A DNA stretch of 64,000 nucleotides from positions 36,392 through 100,391 of the forward strand of contig NZ_LATZ01000113.1 of the NCBI RefSeq assembly GCF_000981385.1. The letters are read 5' to 3'. Both the position numbers and the translations under genes were made by a program. This document shows, one piece after another, positions 1 to 8,709 of this stretch. Within the stretch, counting starts at the first letter, position 1, and every line of letters starts with the position of its first letter. This DNA comes from Bacillus sp. SA1-12. GTDB taxonomy: Bacteria > Bacillota > Bacilli > Bacillales > Bacillaceae. Below the pieces are notes generated by a model. The model was given only the letters and a program-made list of their open reading frames with translations. It was not told the origin of the DNA and did no database searches.

Positions 1-1107
1 GGCCCAAAAACCTTTGCAGTTCTTGATCAAACAGAAAATTTGTATCCAGTGTTTGAAAGGAATTTAGATTCAAGTAAAGTACCGATTGAGGTGGAAAAGT
101 CTACAGCCTCAGAATCCGAGCTGAAAAAGCAAGTAATAGAAGAGGAGCTGGATGGCTTTATTATTTTAGCTCTTGATGGAAACCAGTTCCCAACAGCAAC
201 AGTCAAAACGTTATCAATAACAAATCAAGAGGTCTTTACTCAAATTGAGCAGGTCCTCCAGCAAACAAAGCTTGGAATTGGCAAAGAGCGGCTTGGGATT
301 GAGTCTAACGAGTTAACTCAATTATTTCAGCCTGTTGAAGTGAATAAAGTTGCTCTAGAAAATAATGCGAAATCAGAAGAGGAATTAAATCAAGCGAGAG
401 GGCTTGTCTATGTTTTGCTGTTTGTAATCTATTTCTCTGTTATCTTTTATGCCAGTATGATTGCAACTGAAGTAGCAACAGAGAAATCATCTCGTGTAAT
501 GGAAATCCTAATATCCAGTGTATCTCCAGTAAAGCAAATGTTTGCAAAATTAATTGGGATTGGATTGGTTAGCATCACACAAATGGTTATTATTCTTGTT
601 GGCGGCTATTTATCGGTTCGGTCCCAATTTGAAAATTTAAATACGTTAACAGGGGGATTTTTAGGTTTTACTGAGCTTCCGCTTTCAACGTTTATTTATG
701 CAGGAATTTACTTCCTATTAGGATACTTCTTATTTGCAACACTCGCTGCCTTTCTTGGATCGCTTGTCAGCAGAATTGAAGATGCTCAGCAATTAATCTC
801 ACCAATGATTTTCTTAATTATTGGAGCCTTTATGATCGCGATGTTTGGATTATCAAACCCGGATACTACTTTTATTACCATCAGTTCTTACATTCCGTTT
901 TTTACACCAATGATTATGTTTTTGCGTGTAGGAATGTTAAATATACCATCTTGGGAAATCGGATTATCAATTGCACTTCTGTTAGCTTCCATTACCTTGC
1001 TGGCTATCTTTGGCGCCCGTGTGTACAAAGGAGGCGTTCTTATTTATGGAAAATCTTCGTCCTTTAAAGATTTGAAAAGGGCTTTAATGATGTCTAAGGA
1101 TAAGTAG
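1..1107 (+). CDS. yhaP: ABC-2 type transporter permease, YhaP/NatB-like (5' end outside window)
   Basis: The reading frame is open from base 1, so the start lies upstream; the TTG at 40 is internal. The protein has an extracytoplasmic-type region of about 130 residues followed by six hydrophobic segments. This is the layout of NatB/YhaP permeases, in which a large loop follows the first membrane helix. The family forms the membrane part of ABC exporters (Na+ or drug efflux in NatAB), paired with an ATPase such as YhaQ, which would lie just upstream. In B. subtilis yhaQ-yhaP precedes yhaO, so the placement fits. A hairpin terminator follows. The family is clear; the substrate is unknown. Confidence 0.88.
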   Translation, partial: GPKTFAVLDQTENLYPVFERNLDSSKVPIEVEKSTASESELKKQVIEEELDGFIILALDGNQFPTATVKTLSITNQEVFTQIEQVLQQTKLGIGKERLGIESNELTQLFQPVEVNKVALENNAKSEEELNQARGLVYVLLFVIYFSVIFYASMIATEVATEKSSRVMEILISSVSPVKQMFAKLIGIGLVSITQMVIILVGGYLSVRSQFENLNTLTGGFLGFTELPLSTFIYAGIYFLLGYFLFATLAAFLGSLVSRIEDAQQLISPMIFLIIGAFMIAMFGLSNPDTTFITISSYIPFFTPMIMFLRVGMLNIPSWEIGLSIALLLASITLLAIFGARVYKGGVLIYGKSSSFKDLKRALMMSKDK

Positions 1108-1125
1108 TCAGCATTTACTTAAATA

Positions 1126-1167
1126 AAGGAGATCCTAATGAACCTACATTAGGATCCTTTATTATTG
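1126..1167 (+). terminator. Rho-independent terminator after yhaP
   Basis: Arms at 1126-1140 and 1147-1160 (core GATCCTAATG / CATTAGGATC) enclose a 6-base loop and are followed by an AT-rich tail. It sits 19 bases after the yhaP stop and before the convergent gene pair, so it ends the yhaP transcript. Confidence 0.8.
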
Positions 1168-1213
1168 CCAGAATTTATTTCTTAGTTTTCCTGTTTGAAA
1201 GCTTATTTTAATG

Positions 1214-1978
1214 CTAGTTATTTTCACTTGTCTTCGTTAAAAAATATGCAGTAATCCATGATGTAATTGGAATTATCAGAGCTATACCTATTCCGGCACA
1301 AAATATCGTGATCATTTCCGCACTAAATACTTTTGAATTTACGATATCTCCTATCGAATAGGATAAATCCTTAAACCAGATAAGCAGTCCGAGATAGCCT
1401 CCAAAGAACGCAAAAAATAATGTATTCGTATTGGTTCCTAATATATCCTTTCCAATGCTAATTCCAAATTTGTATAGCTCTTTCCTGCTTATTTGTGGAT
1501 TATGATTCAATATCTCGCGCATGGGTGAGGCAATGGAAATTGCTACATCCGTAATCGCCCCTATTGTACTCATAATCACCACGGCTGCTCCAATTTTAGC
1601 AAAATCCACACCGATATATAGGGAGAAAGCGCTAAGTTCCTCTGTTTCTTCCTCACCAAACCCCTGAATCATTGCATTTTCTGTCACAAAAAGAATAAAA
1701 AACAGTAATATAACAATTGTGATAATAGTAGAAAAGAATGCTGTTGCTGTTTTACGGTTCGCCCCATTTATAAAAAAGAGAGTAATACAACTAATCAAAA
1801 CAGATGCAATCACAGTTAAGAGAATTGGATTGACGTGTGGATCTGTCATAAAAAGAATCGTAAGAAACAATACAGCAAAATTAAAGAAAAGGGCAATAAA
1901 TGATCTTGCCCCTTTTTCTCCGCCAATGAGGATCATTAATAGCAATAAAATAGCTGCTAGCAATACTAATACATTCAT
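1214..1978 (-). CDS. YibE/F family membrane protein, second gene of pair
   Basis: A protein of 254 residues with about seven hydrophobic segments. It resembles the YibE/F family, multi-pass membrane proteins of unknown function, especially in the segment 'DVAISIASPMREI' and the following 'GKDILGT' region. The upstream partner carries the matching 'DVAITMSSSI' and 'GKDIMGTMTN' motifs. The ATG overlaps the stop of the upstream gene by 4 bases (ATGA), indicating translational coupling and probably a two-subunit complex. Paired YibE/F-like genes are common in Firmicutes. The substrate is not known. Confidence 0.8.
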   Translation of the reverse strand: MNVLVLLAAILLLLMILIGGEKGARSFIALFFNFAVLFLTILFMTDPHVNPILLTVIASVLISCITLFFINGANRKTATAFFSTIITIVILLFFILFVTENAMIQGFGEEETEELSAFSLYIGVDFAKIGAAVVIMSTIGAITDVAISIASPMREILNHNPQISRKELYKFGISIGKDILGTNTNTLFFAFFGGYLGLLIWFKDLSYSIGDIVNSKVFSAEMITIFCAGIGIALIIPITSWITAYFLTKTSENN

Positions 1979-3114
1979 GATCTTGCCCTCTTTCGATTAA
2001 TGAAAAAAATAGACATATAGAGACCGATTGGAATCGTCAGCACAATCCCAATCCCGCCAGCTAGGGCTCGAGCCAATTCCAATGAAAGGTTCATAGAAAG
2101 TGTAAATCCCAATGGAGAAGAGTTTTTTAAATACAAGATCAGCATTGGAATGGAACCACTAATATAAGCAAAAAACAAAATATTCGTCATAGTCCCCATA
2201 ATATCCTTTCCAATGTCCATTCCTGACTTTTTAAGTGCTTTTACAGGTATATTGTTATTCTTTTCGTACAACCCGAATATAGAAGAAGACATGGTAATCG
2301 CTACATCCATTACGGCCCCTAACGATCCAACCAATACCCCCGACATAAGCACCAATTGAGGAGGGCGAGTCAGAAATTGCATTTCTTCATAATGAAGACC
2401 GTTTTCTAACGTTAGCTTCATAACAAGAAACGTAATTAGCAGAGATATAAACGTTCCTAAAAGAGTCGCAATAATTGCGGCATACGTTTTCCCATTAAAG
2501 CCGTTAACAAGCAACAAAGAAATTATTGTAAATAAAACCACACTAATACCGCATATCCATAACAAACTCATGGTTGATGCAGTCATATAAACATCTAACG
2601 CAAAAGATAACAAAGCACCATTGACCGCTAAGCTGATAATCGAAAAAAGCCCTTGCTTTTTTCCAACAATCAGTAAAGTAAAAATAAAAATCCATGCGAT
2701 CATCAAAACATGTTTATCCCGCTTTACATCTTTTATAGTGCCAGTTAAATCCGAATTTTCTTTTGGTTTCTTATCAATTGAAATAATTAAATCATCTCCG
2801 ACATGGTATTCCTGATCATAAGCTCCAGATGATGAAAACTCATTAGTTAAATGGATAAGCTTCCCTTTCTTTTCTCCATTTTTTATTTGTGCGATTAAAT
2901 GCTGAACGTATAGACGATCCTCATTATTATGTATATCCATTATTTCAGTTGAATTTTCCATGCTGGTTTTGATGACTTCGGCTATTGGACGTTTGTAGAA
3001 TGAATAATTGTTGTTAACAAAAATAACTGAAACGGCAAAACAAAGTCCTATTATGGTGTACAGAAATATTTGTTTGTAAGTTGTTTTTTTTAGTTTCTTT
3101 AAGATAATATTCAA
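1975..3114 (-). CDS. YibE/F family membrane protein, first gene of pair
   Basis: A protein of 379 residues. One N-terminal helix (about residues 15-32) is followed by an extracytoplasmic stretch of about 100 residues and then about seven membrane segments with the family motif 'DVAITMSSSI'. The start is TTG at 3112-3114, with GGAGG (3122-3126) a normal distance upstream; no better ATG is present. It is the longer member of the pair, carrying the extracytoplasmic domain, and is coupled by a 4-base overlap to the gene at 1214-1978. Function unknown; a transport role is only an inference from topology. Confidence 0.8.
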   Translation of the reverse strand: MNIILKKLKKTTYKQIFLYTIIGLCFAVSVIFVNNNYSFYKRPIAEVIKTSMENSTEIMDIHNNEDRLYVQHLIAQIKNGEKKGKLIHLTNEFSSSGAYDQEYHVGDDLIISIDKKPKENSDLTGTIKDVKRDKHVLMIAWIFIFTLLIVGKKQGLFSIISLAVNGALLSFALDVYMTASTMSLLWICGISVVLFTIISLLLVNGFNGKTYAAIIATLLGTFISLLITFLVMKLTLENGLHYEEMQFLTRPPQLVLMSGVLVGSLGAVMDVAITMSSSIFGLYEKNNNIPVKALKKSGMDIGKDIMGTMTNILFFAYISGSIPMLILYLKNSSPLGFTLSMNLSLELARALAGGIGIVLTIPIGLYMSIFFINRKRARS

Positions 3115-3340
3115 AAAAAATCCTCCAATTATTGGGATTGATTATTAATTTGGAAAATTGGTGGTTTTATGGACATAATTGAAATTTACATATTTTAAAA
3201 AAGTGCATTGATCTTTGCAAGAGCGTATCTATAGCAAAGGATTCTCCCTAAATGGCTGTATTTAGTTAACAATGGACATAGGATAACAGGAATGTTTTTA
3301 AACAGTCAAGATTTAGTCAAAAGACAGATCATCTTATCAT

Positions 3341-3536
3341 AAATTTCTTCGAAGCAAAATAAGAAATTTTTGAAATAATTCGATAGAGACATTTTCCAAA
3401 ACAAGGATAACGTTTTATACTTGTTTTGACTGGTCAAGGCGCTTTTGTTTTGTGATAGTGTTTTTGATAAATAATTGAGCCACCTCCAAATGTTTCTCCA
3501 TATTTTCATAAAAACGTTTGGAGGTTTTTTAGCGTT
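3341..3536 (+). terminator. Two hairpins, the second terminator-like, in a 480-base gene-free leader region
   Basis: Between the YibE/F pair (minus) and the MBL gene (plus) there is no convincing gene. The region holds a perfect 9-bp hairpin at 3341-3369 (AAATTTCTT / AAGAAATTT). A 13-bp stem at 3483-3495 / 3519-3531 (one G-U pair) is followed by a TTTTTT tail on the plus strand. The second has the form of an intrinsic terminator, yet no plus-strand gene precedes it. It could end a leader or small RNA upstream of the hydrolase. Confidence 0.6.
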
Positions 3537-3596
3537 TTCGTTTTACTTAAAATAAGTAAAGGTTTTTGAAGGATAGTTGTTTTAGGGGGAAGGTAT

Positions 3597-4451
3597 ATGC
3601 AAATGTTAAAAAAACTAAGCAATCGATGCTGGTATCAAACACCTGTTTCAGAAACAGATAGACCTATTCTAGGAGTTGTTATTGGTGATAATAGATCATT
3701 AATGATTGATGCTGGAAATTCAGAAGCACATGCGAGCTATTTTCTTGATGAGCTTAAAGAAAATGGCATTCTTATTCCCAGCATAGTTGTGCTTACACAT
3801 TGGCACTGGGATCATATCTTTGGTTTGTCTGCTTTGAATATGCTTTCAGTTGCTTCCATACAAACGAAAGCTGAAATGGAAAAGCTTGTTTCCTATGAGT
3901 GGACAGATGCTGCTTTAGAAGAACGAGTGGAATCTGGAGTGGAGATTGAATTTTGTGCCAATGCAATCAAAGAGGAATTTGGAAGTAATAGAAATATTAG
4001 CATATCCTTACCGGATTTAACCTTTGAACAAAGACTGGAGCTTGATTTGGGAGGAGTATCTTGCCTTCTGCAGCATGTAGGTGGCGATCATTCTCCAGAC
4101 TCAATTGTCGTTTATATTAAAGAAGAAAAAATACTATTTCTCGGTGATTCTATTTATGCAGATATTTATTCAAATAAACGGAATTATACGACAAAACATA
4201 CGATTCAATTATTAGATTTGATCGATCAATTTGATGCTGAAATTTATGTTCTTTCACATTGGAAACCAATTTCAAAGGATGAGTATCAGCAAGAAGCCAT
4301 ACTATTGAGGACTGTAGCTGCATTGACAGAGCAACTGGATGGAAGCATTGAAGATATTAAGGAAGCTTATCAATTGCACATAAATAGGGATCTGAATGAA
4401 GAAGAGCTTGAAACGATTGAATACTTTGTGAATGGGTTCGGGAAAAAATAA
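3597..4451 (+). CDS. MBL-fold metallo-hydrolase
   Basis: A protein of 284 residues with the metallo-beta-lactamase signature HxHxDH at residues 68-73 (THWHWDH). A later metal-ligand histidine lies in 'GGDHSPDS', an aspartate in 'FLGDSIYAD', and a C-terminal histidine in 'LSHWKP'. These residues build the di-metal hydrolase centre of the family, and the protein is cytoplasmic (no signal peptide). The start is ATG at 3597 behind an AGGGGGAAGG ribosome site. It is monocistronic by spacing. The family covers glyoxalase II-like and lactonase-like enzymes; the substrate cannot be told from sequence. Confidence 0.85.
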   Translation: MQMLKKLSNRCWYQTPVSETDRPILGVVIGDNRSLMIDAGNSEAHASYFLDELKENGILIPSIVVLTHWHWDHIFGLSALNMLSVASIQTKAEMEKLVSYEWTDAALEERVESGVEIEFCANAIKEEFGSNRNISISLPDLTFEQRLELDLGGVSCLLQHVGGDHSPDSIVVYIKEEKILFLGDSIYADIYSNKRNYTTKHTIQLLDLIDQFDAEIYVLSHWKPISKDEYQQEAILLRTVAALTEQLDGSIEDIKEAYQLHINRDLNEEELETIEYFVNGFGKK

Positions 4452-4663
4452 TTAGCTTTCTGGTCAAATTATTTAGAGAATCTCAAGGAACTTAAAAAGA
4501 ATAGCAGCTGCAAATAAGAAAAGCGAATCTTTGTTTTTTTAGTTGGAGGAACCGCAAAGTTAATTTATAAGGGGCTTTAAAGGCTAGCTTAAGAAATGTT
4601 ACAATCGCGCAATTGATCAGGCAATAATATTGCCATTAAAAGAAGGAAATAACTTTGAATGAA

Positions 4664-4697
4664 AGCAGTATTACACGAATGTAATGCTGCTTTTTTA
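4664..4697 (+). terminator. Rho-independent terminator downstream of the MBL gene
   Basis: Arms AGCAGTATTAC (4664-4674) and GTAATGCTGCT (4681-4691), with one G-U pair, are followed by TTTTTTA. The gene-free interval 4452-4784 also has a perfect palindrome GGCAATAATATTGCC at 4620-4634 and an extended -10-like TGTTACAAT near 4598. The terminator is 212 bases beyond the MBL stop, so it may end a separate short transcript. No small gene with a ribosome site was found. Confidence 0.7.
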
Positions 4698-4784
4698 TTT
4701 ATTAGGTGATTCAGCACGAAAATATTTGGGAATTCTAATTTATGAATTTTCTCATTCGGTATAAAAGGTAACGGAGGTAGTCCG

Positions 4785-7313
4785 ATGTCTATAAAAAAGA
4801 AATTACCTTTAATTTTTTCAACACTTGTTCTTTGTATTTTAATTGCAAACAATACCCTCCATTATATACGCTCCAAAAATAACTTAATATCATCGAATGA
4901 AAGGGAAATTTCATTGATCGTTCAGCAGCTTTCCTATCTGGTTGAGACTGCAAAAGAAGGTTCTCTCTATGTAGAAAACATTATCGGCAGGGAACTGAGA
5001 ACTGCTTCAATTGCGATCAGAAATTCACTCCCATCCACCCATCAGGACGTTTCCAATGACAGGTTAAAAGAGCTTGCAACGGAGCTTATGGTATCACATA
5101 TAACTCTTTTAACGAAGACAGAAACTGATATTGTCGGAATTAAATCTTCAGATCCATATGAAATCAATATGTCTACTAAGGGGTGGGGATACTGGTATAC
5201 AGCATTTCAGCAGCTTTTTTCCGAACAACCGGTTAACGTTGGGAAAGGGCAAACCTTGCCAAATTATTGGTCAGGTCCAATTGAAGTTGCCTCCAGTAAT
5301 CCTGATCACACAGATAAATGGGGTTATTATTATGATGGAAAGGCAAATTATATTATCAATCCTTATTTAAGAGATAACGAAGTCTTAGAATATGAGAAAC
5401 GGTTTGGACCAGGAAATGTCATGGAAGAGGTAACGAAAAATCTTGAAGGAGTACTTGAATTAACCGTTTTTAATCCAAAAAACTTTGGAAAAGAAAAAGA
5501 AGTTGTTCATTTAAACGGAAATAGCTATATTCGTATTTCAGCACAGCCCATTTGGTATGGGACATATCTATTTACAAATAAAGAAAAAGACGCAAATTAT
5601 ATTCAAGCTGCAGTAAAATCAGGAAAAGATAAAAGGTATAATCAAGTATTAAAAAATAAACATGTCATCAAAACCTTTGTCCCCGTTGATCTAAATTCAA
5701 AGGAACCATATGTCATTGGTATAACCTATGATTATGATCTAATCCAAAAGCAATTAAACAGGGAATTGATCGATTATCTTTTATCATCACTTGTTTTTAT
5801 GATTCTTGTTATTCTAATAAGTTTGGTCTTTTCAAAATCAATTACTAATCCTATAGCTATGATTGCCGACCATGTAAATATGATTGCACAAGGACATTTT
5901 AACAACAGGATAAGCCTGAATCGAAAGGATGAACTTGGCCATTTGGCAACAAATATAAATTCATTATCAAATGATTTAAAAACCTACACTGATGACCTTA
6001 AGAAAAGTCAGGAGGTTATTAAATACCAGGCATATCATGATCCATTAACAACTTTGCCTAATCGCAGGTTTGTTCAAGAAAAGCTGGCAGAAATGATTCA
6101 TAAGGCCAATTTGATGAATGGGATCGTTGGTGTGATTTTTATGGATATCGATCGTTTTAAACATATTAATGATTCAATGGGTCATAAATCAGGTGATCTG
6201 TTATTAAAACTTATTTCTGAACGTATAACGAATTGTTTACCAGAGGGCATTAGCTTTGTTGCAAGACAGGGTGGTGATGAATTTATTATTTTGCTTGAGG
6301 ATACAAACGAACAAATGGTGTGTCATTTTGCTTTTACAATTGTCGATCAACTCAAACAGCCTTTTGAATTAAACGATAGGGAGATATATATTGGCGCAAG
6401 CTGCGGAATAAGCTTTTATCCCGCCCATACAAACGATATAGACAAGCTTATTGTGAATGCTGATCAAGCGATGTATAAGGCAAAAAAGCAAGGAGGAAAT
6501 AAAGTAGTCATTTATGATCCGAATGAAGGAAATACAAATAAGGAAAGGCTGCATATTGAAGCACGTCTTAGAAAAGCAATTCAAGATCAAAACATTGAAG
6601 TGTACTATCAACCAAAGGTACAGGGAGATACAGGGGAAATTATCGGTGCTGAAGCACTCGCAAGGTGGAAAGACCATGACCATCAGTATGTTTTACCTTC
6701 AGTCTTCATCCCAATTGCTGAAGAATCAGGCCTTATTCAATCTTTGTTTGAATTAGTCTTAAGGAAATCGATGTCCAGAATGATGGAGTGGAATAAAAAT
6801 TTTCTAGAAAGAATGAGTATTTCCGTAAATGTTTCAGCTCAGCAGTTTACAGAACCCTCTAAGTTTATAAAGAGTATAAAGCTTGCTTTAAGCGATTTAT
6901 GTTTTCCCCCTGAGCTTTTAGAAATTGAAATTACTGAGGGTACCTTGCTGAAGAATCTTAAAGAGACGAAAGCTGCTCTTGAAGAAATAAGTCAATTGGG
7001 GGTAACCATTTCTATTGATGATTTTGGTACCGGCTATTCATCGTTAAGCTACTTAAGCAATTTACCGATTAACAGCCTTAAAATAGATAAGTCATTCATT
7101 AAAGAAATGGATGAAAATGGTTCTAATACTGAAATTCCAGAGGGGATTATTCACTTAGCAAGGAGTCTAAGATTAGACATTATTGCAGAAGGAGTTGAAA
7201 AAGAGCATCAAAAGGAATATCTACTGAATAATGGATGTCAGGTTATGCAGGGGTATTACTTTTATATGCCTTTATGTGAGACCGAATTTGCACGTATAGT
7301 TGCTTCAAGATAA
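4785..7313 (+). CDS. Membrane sensor protein with HAMP, GGDEF and EAL domains
   Basis: A protein of 842 residues for cyclic di-GMP turnover. An N-terminal helix (about 8-25) and a second near 333-355 bracket a large extracytoplasmic sensor region of Cache type. A HAMP linker follows, then GGDEF at 496-500, intact for diguanylate cyclase, and EAL at 623-625 with DDFGTG at 745-750 and a late EGVE motif, intact for phosphodiesterase. The inhibitory RxxD I-site normally just before GGDEF is absent (EGIS at that position), so product inhibition at that site is not expected. The start is ATG 4785 behind GGAGG. The ligand and net activity are unknown. Confidence 0.92.
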   Translation: MSIKKKLPLIFSTLVLCILIANNTLHYIRSKNNLISSNEREISLIVQQLSYLVETAKEGSLYVENIIGRELRTASIAIRNSLPSTHQDVSNDRLKELATELMVSHITLLTKTETDIVGIKSSDPYEINMSTKGWGYWYTAFQQLFSEQPVNVGKGQTLPNYWSGPIEVASSNPDHTDKWGYYYDGKANYIINPYLRDNEVLEYEKRFGPGNVMEEVTKNLEGVLELTVFNPKNFGKEKEVVHLNGNSYIRISAQPIWYGTYLFTNKEKDANYIQAAVKSGKDKRYNQVLKNKHVIKTFVPVDLNSKEPYVIGITYDYDLIQKQLNRELIDYLLSSLVFMILVILISLVFSKSITNPIAMIADHVNMIAQGHFNNRISLNRKDELGHLATNINSLSNDLKTYTDDLKKSQEVIKYQAYHDPLTTLPNRRFVQEKLAEMIHKANLMNGIVGVIFMDIDRFKHINDSMGHKSGDLLLKLISERITNCLPEGISFVARQGGDEFIILLEDTNEQMVCHFAFTIVDQLKQPFELNDREIYIGASCGISFYPAHTNDIDKLIVNADQAMYKAKKQGGNKVVIYDPNEGNTNKERLHIEARLRKAIQDQNIEVYYQPKVQGDTGEIIGAEALARWKDHDHQYVLPSVFIPIAEESGLIQSLFELVLRKSMSRMMEWNKNFLERMSISVNVSAQQFTEPSKFIKSIKLALSDLCFPPELLEIEITEGTLLKNLKETKAALEEISQLGVTISIDDFGTGYSSLSYLSNLPINSLKIDKSFIKEMDENGSNTEIPEGIIHLARSLRLDIIAEGVEKEHQKEYLLNNGCQVMQGYYFYMPLCETEFARIVASR

Positions 7314-7315
7314 AG

Positions 7316-7350
7316 TAGGGGCTGGCCTTATTGAGGCTGCCCCTATTATT
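7316..7350 (+). terminator. Terminator after the GGDEF-EAL gene
   Basis: Arms TAGGGGC (7316-7322) and GCCCCTA (7339-7345), with additional pairing inside and an AT-rich tail, begin 2 bases after the stop codon. Confidence 0.65.
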
Positions 7351-7358
7351 ATATGTTG

Positions 7359-7372
7359 GGAACGTGCATTCG
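7359..7372 (+). promoter_or_regulatory. LexA (SOS) box-like operator upstream of yhaO
   Basis: GGAACGTGCATTCG matches the B. subtilis LexA consensus CGAACRNRYGTTYG at 12 of 14 positions. It lies about 90 bases before yhaO, between a possible -35 (TTGGGA, 7356-7361) and -10 (AACAAT, 7379-7384). The yhaONM genes are reported in the B. subtilis SOS regulon, from memory. The two mismatches make this a moderate call. Confidence 0.5.
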
Positions 7373-7461
7373 CATTCTAACAATGGTAAAATAAAGTAAG
7401 ATTTTCATCATTAAGATGGTTACAGGTAGAACAGGTCCAAATATAAAGGTGGAACAAATAT

Positions 7462-8709
7462 ATGAGGAAATCAATTCGATTTATCCATGCTGCAGATTTA
7501 CATATTGATAGCCCGTTTGTAGGCTTAAAGCATTTGCCTTCAGAGCTATTTGAAAAAATAAAGGAAAGCACGTTTCTAGCTTTTTCGAAGTTAATTTCAA
7601 GCGCGATAAAAGAACAGGTTGATTTCGTCCTTTTATCAGGTGATTTATACGATGGTGAGGAGAGAAGTCTAAAGGCACAGCTAAGGCTGAAAAAGGAATT
7701 TGAACGGTTGGCAGAAGCTGGTATAGAAGTATACGTTATTCATGGCAATCATGATCATATGGGAGGAAATTGGCTGGATCTTGAGTGGCCCGGCAATGTC
7801 CATGTTTTCTCATGCAAGCAGGTTGAAATGAAGGTATTTTCAAAAGGCGAGGTCCCATATGCCTATATATATGGATATAGCTATCCTTCCCGTTCTGTCA
7901 TGGAAAATATGACGGCGCACTATCAGAAAAAAGATAATCATTCTGTTTTTCACATTGGAATGCTCCATGGCTCAATAGAAGGAAATAAGGAGCATGAAGT
8001 GTATTGCCCGTTCAAAATCAGTGATTTACTCAGCAAGGATTTTGATTATTGGGCATTAGGACATATTCATAAGCGTCAAATTCTCCATGAACGAAATCCA
8101 TTCATTGCGTATCCAGGAAATATTCAAGGAAGGCATCGTAAGGAGTCAGGAGAAAAAGGGTTTTATTTAGTTGATATGCATGAAGAGGATGCGAATATAG
8201 AGTTCATTTCCGCAGAGGAAGTGATCTGGGAAGTTGTTGAACTCTCAATTGCCAGCCTTACTAGTTTTTCAGAATTAATAAGAACGTGTCAAAATGTAAA
8301 TGAACAATTTCGCAAAAATCAACGCTCAGTTTGTTTAACGATAACATTAAGAGGAGCTGGTGAATTATCCCGCTCCCTACAATCAAAAGAAACGATTGAC
8401 GATTTAATAGATGCTCTTAATGAAGAGGAAGCTGAATATGACCCTTTTGTATGGGTAGTCAAAATCGTTAATCAAACAACTGATTTGATTGAAAAAAGTC
8501 CAAAGCTTTCTTCCTTTTTCAATGATTTGCATATGACAGTTGAAAACTATCAGTCTTTTGATGAGGTTATTCAGCCGCTCGCACAGCATCCAATCTACCG
8601 AAAATATATTGCCGCGTTTACTCTGGAGGAACAAAAACAGTTATTAGCAGAAGCAGAGCAGCTTATACATAAAGAATTACTCGCGCAAAGTGAGGTGAAG
8701 AAGGCTTGA
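7462..8709 (+). CDS. yhaO: YhaO, metallophosphoesterase/DNA exonuclease (SbcD/Mre11-like)
   Basis: A protein of 415 residues. It carries the calcineurin-type phosphoesterase motifs in order: 'ADLHIDSP' at the N-terminus, 'LSGDLYDG' near residue 60, GNHDH at 95-99, 'MLHGS', and GHIH at 200-203. These ligate two metal ions in SbcD/Mre11 nucleases. It is expected to work with YhaN on DNA ends or replication intermediates in the cytoplasm. The next gene overlaps by 4 bases, so the two are translationally coupled. A LexA-box-like site upstream suggests DNA-damage induction. The length fits B. subtilis YhaO. Confidence 0.93.
   Translation: MRKSIRFIHAADLHIDSPFVGLKHLPSELFEKIKESTFLAFSKLISSAIKEQVDFVLLSGDLYDGEERSLKAQLRLKKEFERLAEAGIEVYVIHGNHDHMGGNWLDLEWPGNVHVFSCKQVEMKVFSKGEVPYAYIYGYSYPSRSVMENMTAHYQKKDNHSVFHIGMLHGSIEGNKEHEVYCPFKISDLLSKDFDYWALGHIHKRQILHERNPFIAYPGNIQGRHRKESGEKGFYLVDMHEEDANIEFISAEEVIWEVVELSIASLTSFSELIRTCQNVNEQFRKNQRSVCLTITLRGAGELSRSLQSKETIDDLIDALNEEEAEYDPFVWVVKIVNQTTDLIEKSPKLSSFFNDLHMTVENYQSFDEVIQPLAQHPIYRKYIAAFTLEEQKQLLAEAEQLIHKELLAQSEVKKA

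Noticed and set aside
3306..3509. Minus-strand frame of 67 codons
   Set aside because: No ribosome site, starts inside a terminator-like hairpin and has no recognisable similarity.
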